This document shows, one piece after another, positions 10,167-18,566 of a DNA stretch of 64,000 nt. Both the position numbers and the translations under genes were made by a program. A model generated the notes under the pieces. The model was not told the DNA's origin. It worked only from the letters and a program-made list of their open reading frames with translations, and did no database searches. Position 1 is the stretch's first letter. Every line of letters begins with the position of its first letter. Source of the DNA: Coriobacteriia bacterium (lineage in GTDB: Bacteria; Actinomycetota; Coriobacteriia; Coriobacteriales; Eggerthellaceae); the NCBI GenBank assembly GCA_030537355.1, contig JAUNNF010000004.1:62001-126000 (forward strand). Reading direction: 5' to 3'.

Positions 10167-11449
10167 AATTCTACACCTCTCTCCTTTAATGCGTTTTGAA
10201 TTTCTTTTACATTGACCTCTCTTACTGCTATATTTGATTTAGATGCAAGAGCAGCTGCTATACCTACAGCTTCACCCCCTGCCATACAAATAGACATAAC
10301 TCTATATGAAGCATGTGCGCGATGAGTTCCTGATATGCAACGTCCTGCTACCATTAGATTGTCGAGTCCTCGTGGTAAAAAACATCTATACGGAATATCG
10401 TATGGTTTTACATACTGAATTTTATCATCAGCTTGTCCAGCTCCTTCAGGGTTATGGATATCAACAATAAACTCAGCATCATGCACAACAACATCATCAA
10501 ATTTAACGCCGTTTATTTCATCTTCTACTTGTAATACGTAATCGCCCATTACTCGTCTACTCTCTCTAACTCCAAGAGTAGTACCACTAGCTTTAATATA
10601 ACAATTTTCGTATCCTGGTACATGTTTTTTTAGGAAATCAACAATTTGATTCATTTGATGACGAAGTTCAAGTTGTGTCTTAAACAAACTCTGAACTTTT
10701 GTATTGTCTACACCATTAACCTGTGTAGTGTTAACTTGACGCTCTCCCACTCTTACTGTTGGGTGAAGCCTTACAGCAGCAAGACTCTCTGGTAATTCAC
10801 CATCATGTGCGAGCCTCTCACAATAGTCTAGAAATTTCTCATCACCAATCTTAACTTCGTCAACATCGCCGATACAAATAAGAGCACGTTCTTCGTCAAC
10901 TCCTGAAATTGTAAATTCAAGTGAAACTGGCTGACAAAGACCATCGTCTCTTCCTTTTTCGATATCTGCACCAGCCAGATAACAAACTTTACCATCGCCA
11001 GTGCAATCAATAATTGTATGCCCAAGAATAGCTTTAAGGTTTTCATTAGTACTTACAACTAAACCTTTTACTACATTATCTTCTTTTACAACATCGCAAA
11101 CATCAGTTTGCAAAAAAACATCAATATTGTCCATATCAACAAAATTAGCGAGTAAGTATTTAGCACTCTCAAAATCATGAGCGCGTCCGCTCTCGCCAAT
11201 CATGTCGTTTTCTGGAACACCTAAAAGATTAACTAGCTCATGCCTCATGCTGCCTGCACCTACCATACCCAGTATTGGGCCCACAAAACCAGTAGTTAGA
11301 GCACCACCAACATCGCCGTATCTCTCGATTAGTGCAACACTAGCTCCGGCCAACGCTGCTGATTTTGCAGCACATATACCTGCTGGACCAGAACCTGCAA
11401 TAACAACATCATAATTGCCTATTACGTCAATTTCATTCTGATATTTCAC
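10163..11449 (-). CDS. FAD-dependent oxidoreductase
   Basis: 428 residues, same subfamily as the gene at 7496: VVIAGSGPAGICAAKSAALAG, YGDVGGALTTGFVGP, IDCTGDGKVCYLAGADIEKG, GVRESRRVMGDYVL, YDIPYRCFLPRGLDNLMVAG and RVMSICMAGGEAVGIAAA. Start is a GTG at 11449, since the protein needs the residues just before the FAD-binding strand; GAGGTG lies about 12 bases upstream, so the start is less certain than the rest. The 3' end overlaps the transporter by 4 bases (ATGA). It is the first flavoprotein of the operon in the direction of transcription, overlapping the upstream PAP2 gene by 17 bases. Confidence 0.83.
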   Translation of the reverse strand: MKYQNEIDVIGNYDVVIAGSGPAGICAAKSAALAGASVALIERYGDVGGALTTGFVGPILGMVGAGSMRHELVNLLGVPENDMIGESGRAHDFESAKYLLANFVDMDNIDVFLQTDVCDVVKEDNVVKGLVVSTNENLKAILGHTIIDCTGDGKVCYLAGADIEKGRDDGLCQPVSLEFTISGVDEERALICIGDVDEVKIGDEKFLDYCERLAHDGELPESLAAVRLHPTVRVGERQVNTTQVNGVDNTKVQSLFKTQLELRHQMNQIVDFLKKHVPGYENCYIKASGTTLGVRESRRVMGDYVLQVEDEINGVKFDDVVVHDAEFIVDIHNPEGAGQADDKIQYVKPYDIPYRCFLPRGLDNLMVAGRCISGTHRAHASYRVMSICMAGGEAVGIAAALASKSNIAVREVNVKEIQNALKERGVEL

Positions 11450-12386
11450 GAGCGTTTTGGCACCTCTTCAAAATAAGTGGAACAATTACGAAAATGTATA
11501 CAAGTCTTAGCATTTTGACCACCATTCCAGCTAAGCTTTTATCCATAAACAAATTAAACAGCAAAGTAACTCCACTGTCCCAATAAAATAGTGGAATAAC
11601 AGCTATTAGGGCTACAATGATGCAAAGCTTAGTTCTTTTAATTTTGTAATGAATGAAATTGTGATTTATCCACCAGCCGATCACAAATCCAAAATATTCT
11701 CCGACACCAGCATAACCCGCTGCCTTCATAGATTCTGGATCAACTAATATTTTGCCATCAACATAATCCATAGGATAAGCACGAACATTAATAAACACTA
11801 TAAAAGCAATACCTACAGCAATTAATATAACTAAAACAATGTTAGACTTTTTAAAGTCTAAGCTGCTTAAATAATCAAAAATTTTAGGAGCCAACAAAAC
11901 AAACACAACACCAATCAATAAACCAACAATTACATCTTGTGGTGTATGTACGCTTAAATAGAGTCGCGAAAAACATGTTAATAACATAACAATCAGAAGC
12001 AAGACTGCAATTACTTTTCTTTTGTTCTTTAGCCAATAAGCAAGTCCACCAAAAAAAGTAGTTGCTGTTACAGCTGTAGTACTTGGAAAAGAATATCCTG
12101 CTGCTTTTTTCATAATATCCGCATCTGGCTTGAGTCTCGGCTCTCTAACCCAAGGTCTATATACGCATGCAATTAATTTAGCTACATTTAAAATAAACCT
12201 AGAACCAATAAAACCAATCCATAAAATCATGCCTCTTTTAGTACTGTAAATCCAATAAAAGAAAGCAAGAAATATAAAAACCCAAAATGAATCAGTAAAG
12301 TTAGACAACTCAACCATAGAAGGAAATAATGTATTAACTGTTCCTTCTCTGAAATTTTGCAATACTAGTAAAAAATCTAAATCCAT
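11433..12386 (-). CDS. PAP2-like membrane protein lacking the PSGH histidine
   Basis: 317 residues with about eight hydrophobic segments, closely similar along its whole length to the neighbour at 12396-13349. PAP2 lipid phosphatases need three motifs: K-x6-RP (here KLIACVYRP, present), PSGH, and SR-x5-H-x3-D (here SRLYLSVHTPQD, present). In the second motif this copy reads SFPSTTAVTAT where the neighbour reads SFPSGHAVTSG, so the proton-donor histidine is replaced by threonine. I infer an inactive or altered paralogue, perhaps a partner subunit or a duplicate on its way out. AAGGGG precedes ATG 12386. It overlaps the flavoprotein gene downstream by 17 bases. Confidence 0.85.
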   Translation of the reverse strand: MDLDFLLVLQNFREGTVNTLFPSMVELSNFTDSFWVFIFLAFFYWIYSTKRGMILWIGFIGSRFILNVAKLIACVYRPWVREPRLKPDADIMKKAAGYSFPSTTAVTATTFFGGLAYWLKNKRKVIAVLLLIVMLLTCFSRLYLSVHTPQDVIVGLLIGVVFVLLAPKIFDYLSSLDFKKSNIVLVILIAVGIAFIVFINVRAYPMDYVDGKILVDPESMKAAGYAGVGEYFGFVIGWWINHNFIHYKIKRTKLCIIVALIAVIPLFYWDSGVTLLFNLFMDKSLAGMVVKMLRLVYIFVIVPLILKRCQNAREISE

Positions 12387-12395
12387 ATTAACCCC

Positions 12396-13349
12396 TTAAT
12401 CTGATATTTCATTTGCGTTTTGACACCTCTTTAAAATCAATGGAACAAGAGCAAAAATGTATATTAATTTTAGCGCTCTTGTAATCATTCCGGCTACTCC
12501 TTTGGAGAAGAAAGAATTAAACAATAATATGATACCACTATCCCAATAAAATAGAGGGATAATTGCAATCAATGCAACAATAATACAAAGTTTAGATCTG
12601 CTTATTTTGTAATGTATAAAATTGTGATTTGTCCACCAACCGAGTATAAAGCCAATGAATTCACCAGCACTTATATAGCCAGATTCTTTCATAGTTTCAG
12701 GCTCAACTAATATTTTGCCATCTATGTAATCAATTGGATAAGTTTTAAGATTTATATACACAAGAAAAGCGATGGCTAATGCTAAACAAAAAACTAGCAG
12801 AATTGTAGATTTTTTAAAATCTAGCTTATCCATAAAATCAAAAATTTTAGGAGCCAAAAAAACAAATAACAAACCTAAGCCAAGTCCTACAAATACATCT
12901 TGTGGAGTGTGTACACTCAAATAATTACGAGAAAAACATACTAGCAACATTGCGATAATGCATAAAATAGCCACCCATTTTCTCTTTCTCCATAACCAAT
13001 AAGCAAGACCACCAAACAACGAACCGGATGTTACAGCATGTCCACTTGGAAACGAATATCCGTTAGCATGCTTCATTATGTCAGGATCAGGCTTCAGGCG
13101 TGGCTCTCTAATCCATGGCCTATAAACACAAGCTATAAGTTTTAAAACATTTAGAGCAAACCTTGAAGCAACAAAACCAATCCATAAAATCATGCCTCTT
13201 TTTGTGCTGTATAACCAGTAGAATACAGCCAAAAAAGCAAAAATCCAGAAAGTATTCATAAAGTCAGATGCCTGAGTTGCGATTGGAGTAAAAAAGCTTG
13301 TTGTAGCTTCTCTAAAATTTTGTAATGCGAGTAAATAATCGATATCCAT
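12396..13349 (-). CDS. PAP2 superfamily membrane phosphatase
   Basis: 317 residues, multi-pass. All three PAP2 motifs are intact: KLIACVYRP near residue 70, YSFPSGHAVTSG near residue 95, and SRNYLSVHTPQDVFVG near residue 140. The family removes phosphate from lipid phosphates such as phosphatidic acid or undecaprenyl pyrophosphate at the outer face of the membrane. A long C-terminal hydrophobic half (about residues 175-305) follows the catalytic core, ending in LILKRCQNANEISD, nearly the same as the degenerate twin downstream. It forms a tandem duplicate pair with that gene (9-base gap) and follows the InlB-repeat protein gene by 2 bases. Confidence 0.9.
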   Translation of the reverse strand: MDIDYLLALQNFREATTSFFTPIATQASDFMNTFWIFAFLAVFYWLYSTKRGMILWIGFVASRFALNVLKLIACVYRPWIREPRLKPDPDIMKHANGYSFPSGHAVTSGSLFGGLAYWLWRKRKWVAILCIIAMLLVCFSRNYLSVHTPQDVFVGLGLGLLFVFLAPKIFDFMDKLDFKKSTILLVFCLALAIAFLVYINLKTYPIDYIDGKILVEPETMKESGYISAGEFIGFILGWWTNHNFIHYKISRSKLCIIVALIAIIPLFYWDSGIILLFNSFFSKGVAGMITRALKLIYIFALVPLILKRCQNANEISD

Positions 13350-13351
13350 TA

Positions 13352-14746
13352 CTACTCCTTTGGCATAGAAATCTTAAATATTCTTGGATCAGGATCTGCA
13401 TTTGTATTCAAATAGATAAATCCATCTTTTATAAATATGTCTTCAGGCTCCATATTAATATCCAAGTTATACCCTGTGGTAATTCTTTTTGTGTTTGTGT
13501 CATATATTCTGATGCGAGGAGGCCTTGTAAGATCATTAGTGTTTCCTACGCCAAAGCAGTAATATATTTTACCATCAATCATATATCCAGCTTGAGTAAA
13601 GCAAGTTTCATAAGGAAAAATTGCCTGATCTAGAATATCATCAGCAGTTAAAGTAATGTTTTCACCATCAGATAATTTTGGCAACCTAAATTTGGTAGCG
13701 ATATATTCATTTTGCCAATTAGCTGTGGTTATTTGTGGAGTAGTACGCTGATATGCAGAGAAAATCCAAAGATCGCCTCTAGTTCTATCAATCATCCAGC
13801 TAGGAGCTCCAAAGATTGGAATGTAACCTTTTGCTCTCCAGGTATCTCGATGATTTTCTTCGATCCATATAGTTTGAGCTAATTCAGACTTGAAGGCACC
13901 ATCTTTTTCTGAAATACTTTCAACATAACAAACAAACTCTATTTTACTGCCTACTTTACCATTAGAAATATACATAAGAGGATAACTAGCGCCTGGCTTA
14001 GTTTCTAATCCAAATTCAATATTGTTAACATGATTGTCTTTTTCTGAAGATGCAAGCTCAAATCCTCCTATAGGATCAACAGGATCGTCCCCTTTGTCTC
14101 CGTCAGAAAATTTGTAAACATTTACATGTCCACCATCTTCGCCACTAAAAATTAATCCGTTGTAAATATCACATCCCTGCTGAGGCCCTCCTCTCTTGCC
14201 TTTTGTCATGAAATTGGAAATGGAATAATTTTCTTGCAGAGGTACAACTTTATCCTTGTAGTGAGCATAAACTGTTATGTCTTCAGTTAACGGGATACTC
14301 ATATCTATTGCATTACCATTCTTATCATGCCATCCATCAAAATCCCAATAATCAGGAGCTGTTCTTGGAGGAGGTGTTGCACTATTAGGCAACTCGTATG
14401 TTTCGCCTTTGTTTATGTAAACAGGCTCGCCTGCTTTTGATTCGTCAACATTTAATAAAGTAACTTTTACTTTTTCTTTTGCGATAAAATTAAATTTAAG
14501 AACATCTTTATCTATAAGACTCAGACAAGTATTAGCGCCATATGCAAAACCTATACAAATAACAGATAATAGTAATGGAATACATAATAAAGCTTTATTC
14601 TTTCGTTTATAAATAAGAAAAGCTGCCAATAAAATAGCAACTAATCCTAAAATAAAAACAAATGTATAGTCACTTGTGCTGGCTCCTGAACCTGAAATAT
14701 TCCAAGCTTCTGATTTGCAGAAATGAAGAGTCAGCTCTTGTGTCAT
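13352..14746 (-). CDS. Membrane-anchored surface protein with InlB-type repeat and propeller-like C-terminus
   Basis: 464 residues. Residues about 27-75 hold two hydrophobic helices separated by a basic turn (IYKRKNKALL), so the bulk faces outside. Residues about 95-170 look like a Listeria/Bacteroides (InlB B-type) repeat: VTLLNVDE, KGETYELPN, WDFDGWHDKNGNAIDMS, ITVYAHY. The remainder (to residue 464) is a beta-rich region with repeated short strands (GLIFSGEDGGHVNVYKF, YPLMYISNGKVG, YYCFGVGNTND) that could be a beta propeller; I do not recognise a named family there. The same two-helix N-terminal layout is seen in the GH99-like protein at 30550. Likely an attached surface protein that binds a ligand; function unknown. 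Confidence 0.75.
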   Translation of the reverse strand: MTQELTLHFCKSEAWNISGSGASTSDYTFVFILGLVAILLAAFLIYKRKNKALLCIPLLLSVICIGFAYGANTCLSLIDKDVLKFNFIAKEKVKVTLLNVDESKAGEPVYINKGETYELPNSATPPPRTAPDYWDFDGWHDKNGNAIDMSIPLTEDITVYAHYKDKVVPLQENYSISNFMTKGKRGGPQQGCDIYNGLIFSGEDGGHVNVYKFSDGDKGDDPVDPIGGFELASSEKDNHVNNIEFGLETKPGASYPLMYISNGKVGSKIEFVCYVESISEKDGAFKSELAQTIWIEENHRDTWRAKGYIPIFGAPSWMIDRTRGDLWIFSAYQRTTPQITTANWQNEYIATKFRLPKLSDGENITLTADDILDQAIFPYETCFTQAGYMIDGKIYYCFGVGNTNDLTRPPRIRIYDTNTKRITTGYNLDINMEPEDIFIKDGFIYLNTNADPDPRIFKISMPKE

Positions 14747-14747
14747 A

Positions 14748-15230
14748 TTACATCTCTTTTAAATAAACATTTCCTTGATATTTTGATTTTCCAAAACCAA
14801 GCATCATAATAAAGATGAAATTTAAAAAGATAAGGCCAACAGTCCATCCTCCACCATGGCCAAAAGCCTTGCAAAGCCTGTACTCGCTTATAATATAGAA
14901 TACAAACAAAGCGATGCTAAATACCAAAGTAGCAACAGCGCAAATGCCAGGAATAAGACCAAGCATTACTCTTGGATTATAATTTAGTTGAAAAATTACA
15001 TTGCATACTACATAACCGCACAAACATGCAATCATAATCCAGAAGAACCTAACATGCCATGTTAATTTGATTTGAACATAGTAGTTATAAAATGGAATTA
15101 ACGCTTTCCATCCTTTCTCGCCACCTTTCTTAAAAATTTTCCACCATGCAATGATTCTGAAAATTAAGAAAAAAGCAGCAACGCCTCCAGCGATAAAATA
15201 ATCTGATGCTTGAATAGGTACTCCGTTCAT
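14748..15230 (-). CDS. DUF5684-like small multi-pass membrane protein
   Basis: 160 residues with about four or five hydrophobic helices. The block WWKIFKKGGEKGWKALIPFYNYY after the first helix is the signature of the DUF5684 (signal-peptidase-associated or signal-transduction-like) family found in many Firmicutes and Actinobacteria; function unknown. The ORF stays open upstream to 15344, but I use ATG 15230 because AAAGGAG lies 5 bases upstream (15236-15242) and the upstream part overlaps a divergent promoter and gene. It is the first gene of the minus-strand run that continues into the InlB-repeat and PAP2 genes (1-base gap). Confidence 0.78.
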   Translation of the reverse strand: MNGVPIQASDYFIAGGVAAFFLIFRIIAWWKIFKKGGEKGWKALIPFYNYYVQIKLTWHVRFFWIMIACLCGYVVCNVIFQLNYNPRVMLGLIPGICAVATLVFSIALFVFYIISEYRLCKAFGHGGGWTVGLIFLNFIFIMMLGFGKSKYQGNVYLKEM

Positions 15231-15250
15231 GATTTCTCCTTTCGATATCT

Positions 15251-15280
15251 TTGTTATTATTATAATATATTTAGTATAAT
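15251..15280 (+). promoter_or_regulatory. Promoter with TTGTTA / TATAAT, likely leaderless start
   Basis: TTGTTA (15251-15256), an 18-base spacer, and a perfect TATAAT (15275-15280). The ATG of the small gene at 15287 begins 6 bases after the -10 box, so the transcript would start at or within a base or two of the start codon. The region also serves the divergent gene at 15230, where reverse-strand TATACT/TATAAT candidates are visible. Confidence 0.65.
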
Positions 15281-15286
15281 AAAAAT

Positions 15287-15454
15287 ATGGATTTTTCAAT
15301 ATTTGACAAAATAAATGAAGTAGTAAAAACTGTATTTGAAACACCGGTTGGTGTCATTATTCTTTTTGTTGCCTTCTTGTTGATATCGTTAATTGTTGCA
15401 GCTATTTTAGAAAAGCGTACTAAAAAACAATTTAAGGATAGAGATGAAGATTAA
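15287..15454 (+). CDS. Small single-pass membrane protein (55 residues)
   Basis: An ATG at 15287 opens a 55-codon frame ending TAA at 15454. The product has an amphipathic start (MDFSIFDKINEVVKTVFETP), one clear membrane helix (about residues 20-41, VGVIILFVAFLLISLIVAAI) and a charged cytosolic tail (EKRTKKQFKDRDED). It overlaps the pyridoxamine-kinase ATG (15444) by 11 bases and supplies that gene's ribosome site (AAGGATAGAG), which is strong evidence for a translated, coupled gene. There is no Shine-Dalgarno in front of it; the -10 box is directly upstream, so it may be leaderless. Function unknown. Confidence 0.7.
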   Translation: MDFSIFDKINEVVKTVFETPVGVIILFVAFLLISLIVAAILEKRTKKQFKDRDED

Positions 15455-16244
15455 GCGAGTAGCTGCAGTTCATGATCTAAGTGGATACGGTAAGTGCTCT
15501 CTAACTATTGCAATACCTGTCTTGTCTTCTTTCGGAATTGAAGTATGCCCTATTCCCACAGGAATCTTTTCTATGCATACAGCACTTGATAATTGGAAGA
15601 TGTTAGACACAGCAGATTTTATCGAAGAATACATAGATTCATGGAAGCGTGAAAACATTCAGGTTGATGCAATATATTCTGGTTTTTTAACTAATCAAAA
15701 ACAAGCAGACATCATAAAAAAGCTTTATCGATACAATGAATCAGCTTTAAGATTTGTTGACCCTGTTATGGGAGATAACGGAAAGCTATATAAAACATAT
15801 GACGAAGAGCTTGTTGAATCTATGAGGAATCTTGTGTCTTATGCCGACATAGCAACGCCCAACCTAACAGAAGCAGAAATACTAACAAAAACAAAAGAGA
15901 ATATCCTAGAAGAATTGCACAATATGGGAGCTAAAAATATAGTACTTACTAGCAATGTCACAGACGATACTATCTCAAATTTTACCTATGACGGTAAAAC
16001 GAAAACTGAGTTTAAGTACAAATATTACGATGAACAAATACACGGTACTGGTGATTTGTTTTCTTCATGTGTCCTTGGTATGTACTTAAATGGTTTTAGT
16101 TTAAATGAAAGTGTAAAGTACGCATCTGAATTTACGCTCGATGCAATCGAGCTTACAAAAACTCAAGATAACTATTCTTCACGAGGAGTTAGCTTTGAAC
16201 CTCTACTCGGCAAAAATACAGCAATGATAAGAGACAAGGCGTAA
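15444..16244 (+). CDS. pdxK: Pyridoxal/pyridoxamine kinase
   Basis: 266 residues. The start (RVAAVHDLSGYGKCSLTIAIPVLSSFG, in two parts) and PTGIFSMHTALDNW are typical of PfkB-fold vitamin B6 kinases, followed by VDPVMGDNGKLY, ATPNLTEAEIL and the catalytic anion hole/base HGTGDLFSS near residue 200. The enzyme phosphorylates pyridoxal or pyridoxamine with ATP for PLP salvage. It is the second gene after the 55-residue membrane protein. Its last 73 bases overlap, tail to tail, the 3' end of the Ser/Thr kinase gene on the other strand. The C-terminus GVSFEPLLGKN is the normal end of the family plus about ten residues. Confidence 0.9.
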   Translation: MKIKRVAAVHDLSGYGKCSLTIAIPVLSSFGIEVCPIPTGIFSMHTALDNWKMLDTADFIEEYIDSWKRENIQVDAIYSGFLTNQKQADIIKKLYRYNESALRFVDPVMGDNGKLYKTYDEELVESMRNLVSYADIATPNLTEAEILTKTKENILEELHNMGAKNIVLTSNVTDDTISNFTYDGKTKTEFKYKYYDEQIHGTGDLFSSCVLGMYLNGFSLNESVKYASEFTLDAIELTKTQDNYSSRGVSFEPLLGKNTAMIRDKA

Positions 16245-17899
16245 GCCAAAATTGTAGGGAGCAATTCCCAACCTTGTGGTTGCCACTCCACGAAACCACT
16301 AATAAAATAATTTGATAAACAAATACACACAATCATTATTACAAAGCCACCAGTTATGCCAAGTATTTTTGCTCCCCTAGATCTAGTTTTAAAAGAAAGT
16401 GACACGATAAGAGAACACAAAATCCAACAGATAAGCCATACATAAGTTTGTGGTTGAGCCATCAATTTAAACACGTCATCGGAGATTCCACTGAACATTT
16501 TCCAATTGCTTATTACGTCCCAACCAACTAAAGTGTTTGTTCCAAAGGAGGCTAACAAACAACAAAGTAGACCACCATATAATGTATTTATTACAGAATG
16601 TAGCGGACAAGAAAAAGTGCCTGATACGAAAGGAGCAAATTGCGTAAATCCAAAAGCTCCAAATAAAGGAAATGATCCTACAATGTTTGCATCCCTTGCC
16701 TGCGCTTTCCATGAATAGACACACCAAGGTATAGTAACCAGAACAAATATTATTGCAATAATATAATTACCATGTATAAATAAACTAATACACAATAAAC
16801 AAACAGAAAGCCCAAAACCAATTACAGGAAATGCGGCTGACATAACAACTATTGGTATAAGACTTAAATAAATAAACGGGTTATTAATATTTACACATCC
16901 GATAATTGCGAGAAAAGTTGAAACTAATACACTATATGCACGAGGCAGTACTTTTGAAACCCATGACATATCACGTTTCTGTTTTTTTTCTTCTACTTCT
17001 ATTTCCTCGTTATCTTTTTTTCTAAGCAAAGCACTAAGTTGTCTTTTACCAGCCTTAGCGCTACCTAAATGTGGAAGCAGATCATCAACAAATTCAGCTA
17101 CTGTCGAATATCGCTTTTCAGGATCAGGCTGTAATGCGCTAAATATTATGTCGTTAACGTCATCATCTAAGTCCTCCCAGGAATTTGTTGGTAACTCTAA
17201 ATTAGCATCATGGATTTTCTCTAGTGCGGAAGGTATATCTTTAGCTTCAAAGGGATTTTTGCCGACAAGCATTTCATATATTAAACAAGCTAGTGCCCAT
17301 TCGTCACTTCTTGCATCTAGGCCTTGACGTCGCATTTGCTCTGGTGGCATATAACCTAGGGTCCCAGCTTCAGCAGTACCATAACCAAATTCGTCAGCTA
17401 AAGTAGCTAAGCCAAAATCAGTAACTTTAACTTTCCCTTTTGTATCTATTAATATGTTGTCAGGTTTTATATCTAAGTGAAGAACATTCTCGTCATGACC
17501 AGCAACAACAGCATGAGAAATCTCTGTAATCAAACTGGTAGCCATGTCAAGTGTCATCTCATCACCATAAGAAAACAAAAACTGTGTCAACGTCATGCCT
17601 TCTACATATTCCATGATGATGTAGGCCATGTCACCTTCAATTTCAAAATCATAAACTGTAACAATGTTTGAGTCTTGAATCATGGCAGCAGTACGTGCTT
17701 CGGCAAGTCCAGGAACATTTTCTTCCCAATGCTCACCTGCTGCATCGACAATATTGCCAAATGTATTTGTATCAAGCTTAATACACTTAATGGCCACTTT
17801 ACGATTCACACGAGTATCCCAAGCAGCAATTACAGTTGCAAAACCGCCTGAACCAGCCTCATCTATAGGCTTATATCTATTTAATATCAACTCTGACAT
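16172..17899 (-). CDS. Membrane-bound Ser/Thr protein kinase
   Basis: 575 residues. Residues 1 to about 285 are a Hanks-type kinase: GSGGFATV glycine loop (about 16-23), VAIKCIK lysine, HLDIKPDN catalytic loop (about 141-148), DFGLA, then GTLGYMPPEQ activation segment and DARSDEWALACLIYEML. The HRD arginine is leucine (HLD), a non-RD kinase, so activation by loop phosphorylation may differ. After a charged linker (LLRKKDNEEIEVEEKKQKRD) residues about 325-565 form some eight membrane helices, so the kinase is tethered on the cytosolic side; there are no PASTA repeats. The start overlaps the preceding gene by 23 bases. It shares 73 bases at its 3' end with the convergent pdxK gene. Confidence 0.9.
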   Translation of the reverse strand: MSELILNRYKPIDEAGSGGFATVIAAWDTRVNRKVAIKCIKLDTNTFGNIVDAAGEHWEENVPGLAEARTAAMIQDSNIVTVYDFEIEGDMAYIIMEYVEGMTLTQFLFSYGDEMTLDMATSLITEISHAVVAGHDENVLHLDIKPDNILIDTKGKVKVTDFGLATLADEFGYGTAEAGTLGYMPPEQMRRQGLDARSDEWALACLIYEMLVGKNPFEAKDIPSALEKIHDANLELPTNSWEDLDDDVNDIIFSALQPDPEKRYSTVAEFVDDLLPHLGSAKAGKRQLSALLRKKDNEEIEVEEKKQKRDMSWVSKVLPRAYSVLVSTFLAIIGCVNINNPFIYLSLIPIVVMSAAFPVIGFGLSVCLLCISLFIHGNYIIAIIFVLVTIPWCVYSWKAQARDANIVGSFPLFGAFGFTQFAPFVSGTFSCPLHSVINTLYGGLLCCLLASFGTNTLVGWDVISNWKMFSGISDDVFKLMAQPQTYVWLICWILCSLIVSLSFKTRSRGAKILGITGGFVIMIVCICLSNYFISGFVEWQPQGWELLPTILAYALSLIIAVFLPSRGSKLTPREE

Positions 17900-18566
17900 C
17901 TAACCCCGAAGTTACGGCAACCATAACAGCTGCATGCGCTGGACGTGCATTGCCAATAGCACGCAAAAACTGCATACCTTTGCTGTGAGCCTCTAAACTT
18001 AAACTTTTCATATCGTCAGGATGTTCATCTTTAATGTCAAAAACAGCAAGCGACGGTATAGCACCAAATTCAGTAGCGATCGTGTTAGCTTCTGTAATTA
18101 TAGGTTTATCGCTTACCTGTCGAATTCCCATAAGTGCACATTTCAATTCAGTATCGTCTCTCATGTCAGACAATAAATATGCGTCAAACTTGTGATTCTC
18201 AAATATACGAGCAGACTTAACATATTGAACCTTGTTTTCAAGAAGTGAATTTTTAGAATCACCGTCAATTGGCAAACCCGTTGAACCTAGTTCTATAATA
18301 GTATGTTGAGGGGACAATGAATTTACGATATCTATGGCCGCCTTTGATATCTCCTCGATTTTATCATCTAGTTTTTTATGAGCGAGAATCGGCTTGAGAC
18401 AATTTTTAGTATTTGCTACTAAACACTGAACCCCACATGAAATGTAGGGTTCATAATAGTTTTTAATTGTATCAGACTCAATTATGTTGTCTAACTCACT
18501 AAACGAAGATGACACATCTCCGCTTAAGACCAACATATCTTTGCCGAGTCTTTTAGCTAGGTCCAT
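17877..18566 (-). CDS. Homocysteine S-methyltransferase-like barrel protein, probably without zinc site
   Basis: 229 residues. The sequence follows the N-terminal half of homocysteine S-methyltransferases: a first strand MLVLSGDVSSSFSEL where the family has a DGAMGT-type motif, then YISCGVQCLVANTKNC, DDKIEEISKAAIDIV, a GSTGLPIDG strand (family: GPTG), and a strand/helix LLSDMRDDTELKCALMGIRQ with PIITEANT. The paired cysteines and downstream cysteine that bind the catalytic zinc are not visible, and the protein is shorter than the usual 300 or so residues. I call it a relative of unknown reaction. Its ATG follows the galU stop with no gap (TAAATG), and it overlaps the kinase gene. Confidence 0.6.
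   Translation of the reverse strand: MDLAKRLGKDMLVLSGDVSSSFSELDNIIESDTIKNYYEPYISCGVQCLVANTKNCLKPILAHKKLDDKIEEISKAAIDIVNSLSPQHTIIELGSTGLPIDGDSKNSLLENKVQYVKSARIFENHKFDAYLLSDMRDDTELKCALMGIRQVSDKPIITEANTIATEFGAIPSLAVFDIKDEHPDDMKSLSLEAHSKGMQFLRAIGNARPAHAAVMVAVTSGLDVRVDIK

Noticed and set aside
15231-15344. Upstream extension of the DUF5684-like protein
   Set aside because: AAAGGAG points to ATG 15230 and the upstream part overlaps the divergent promoter and gene.
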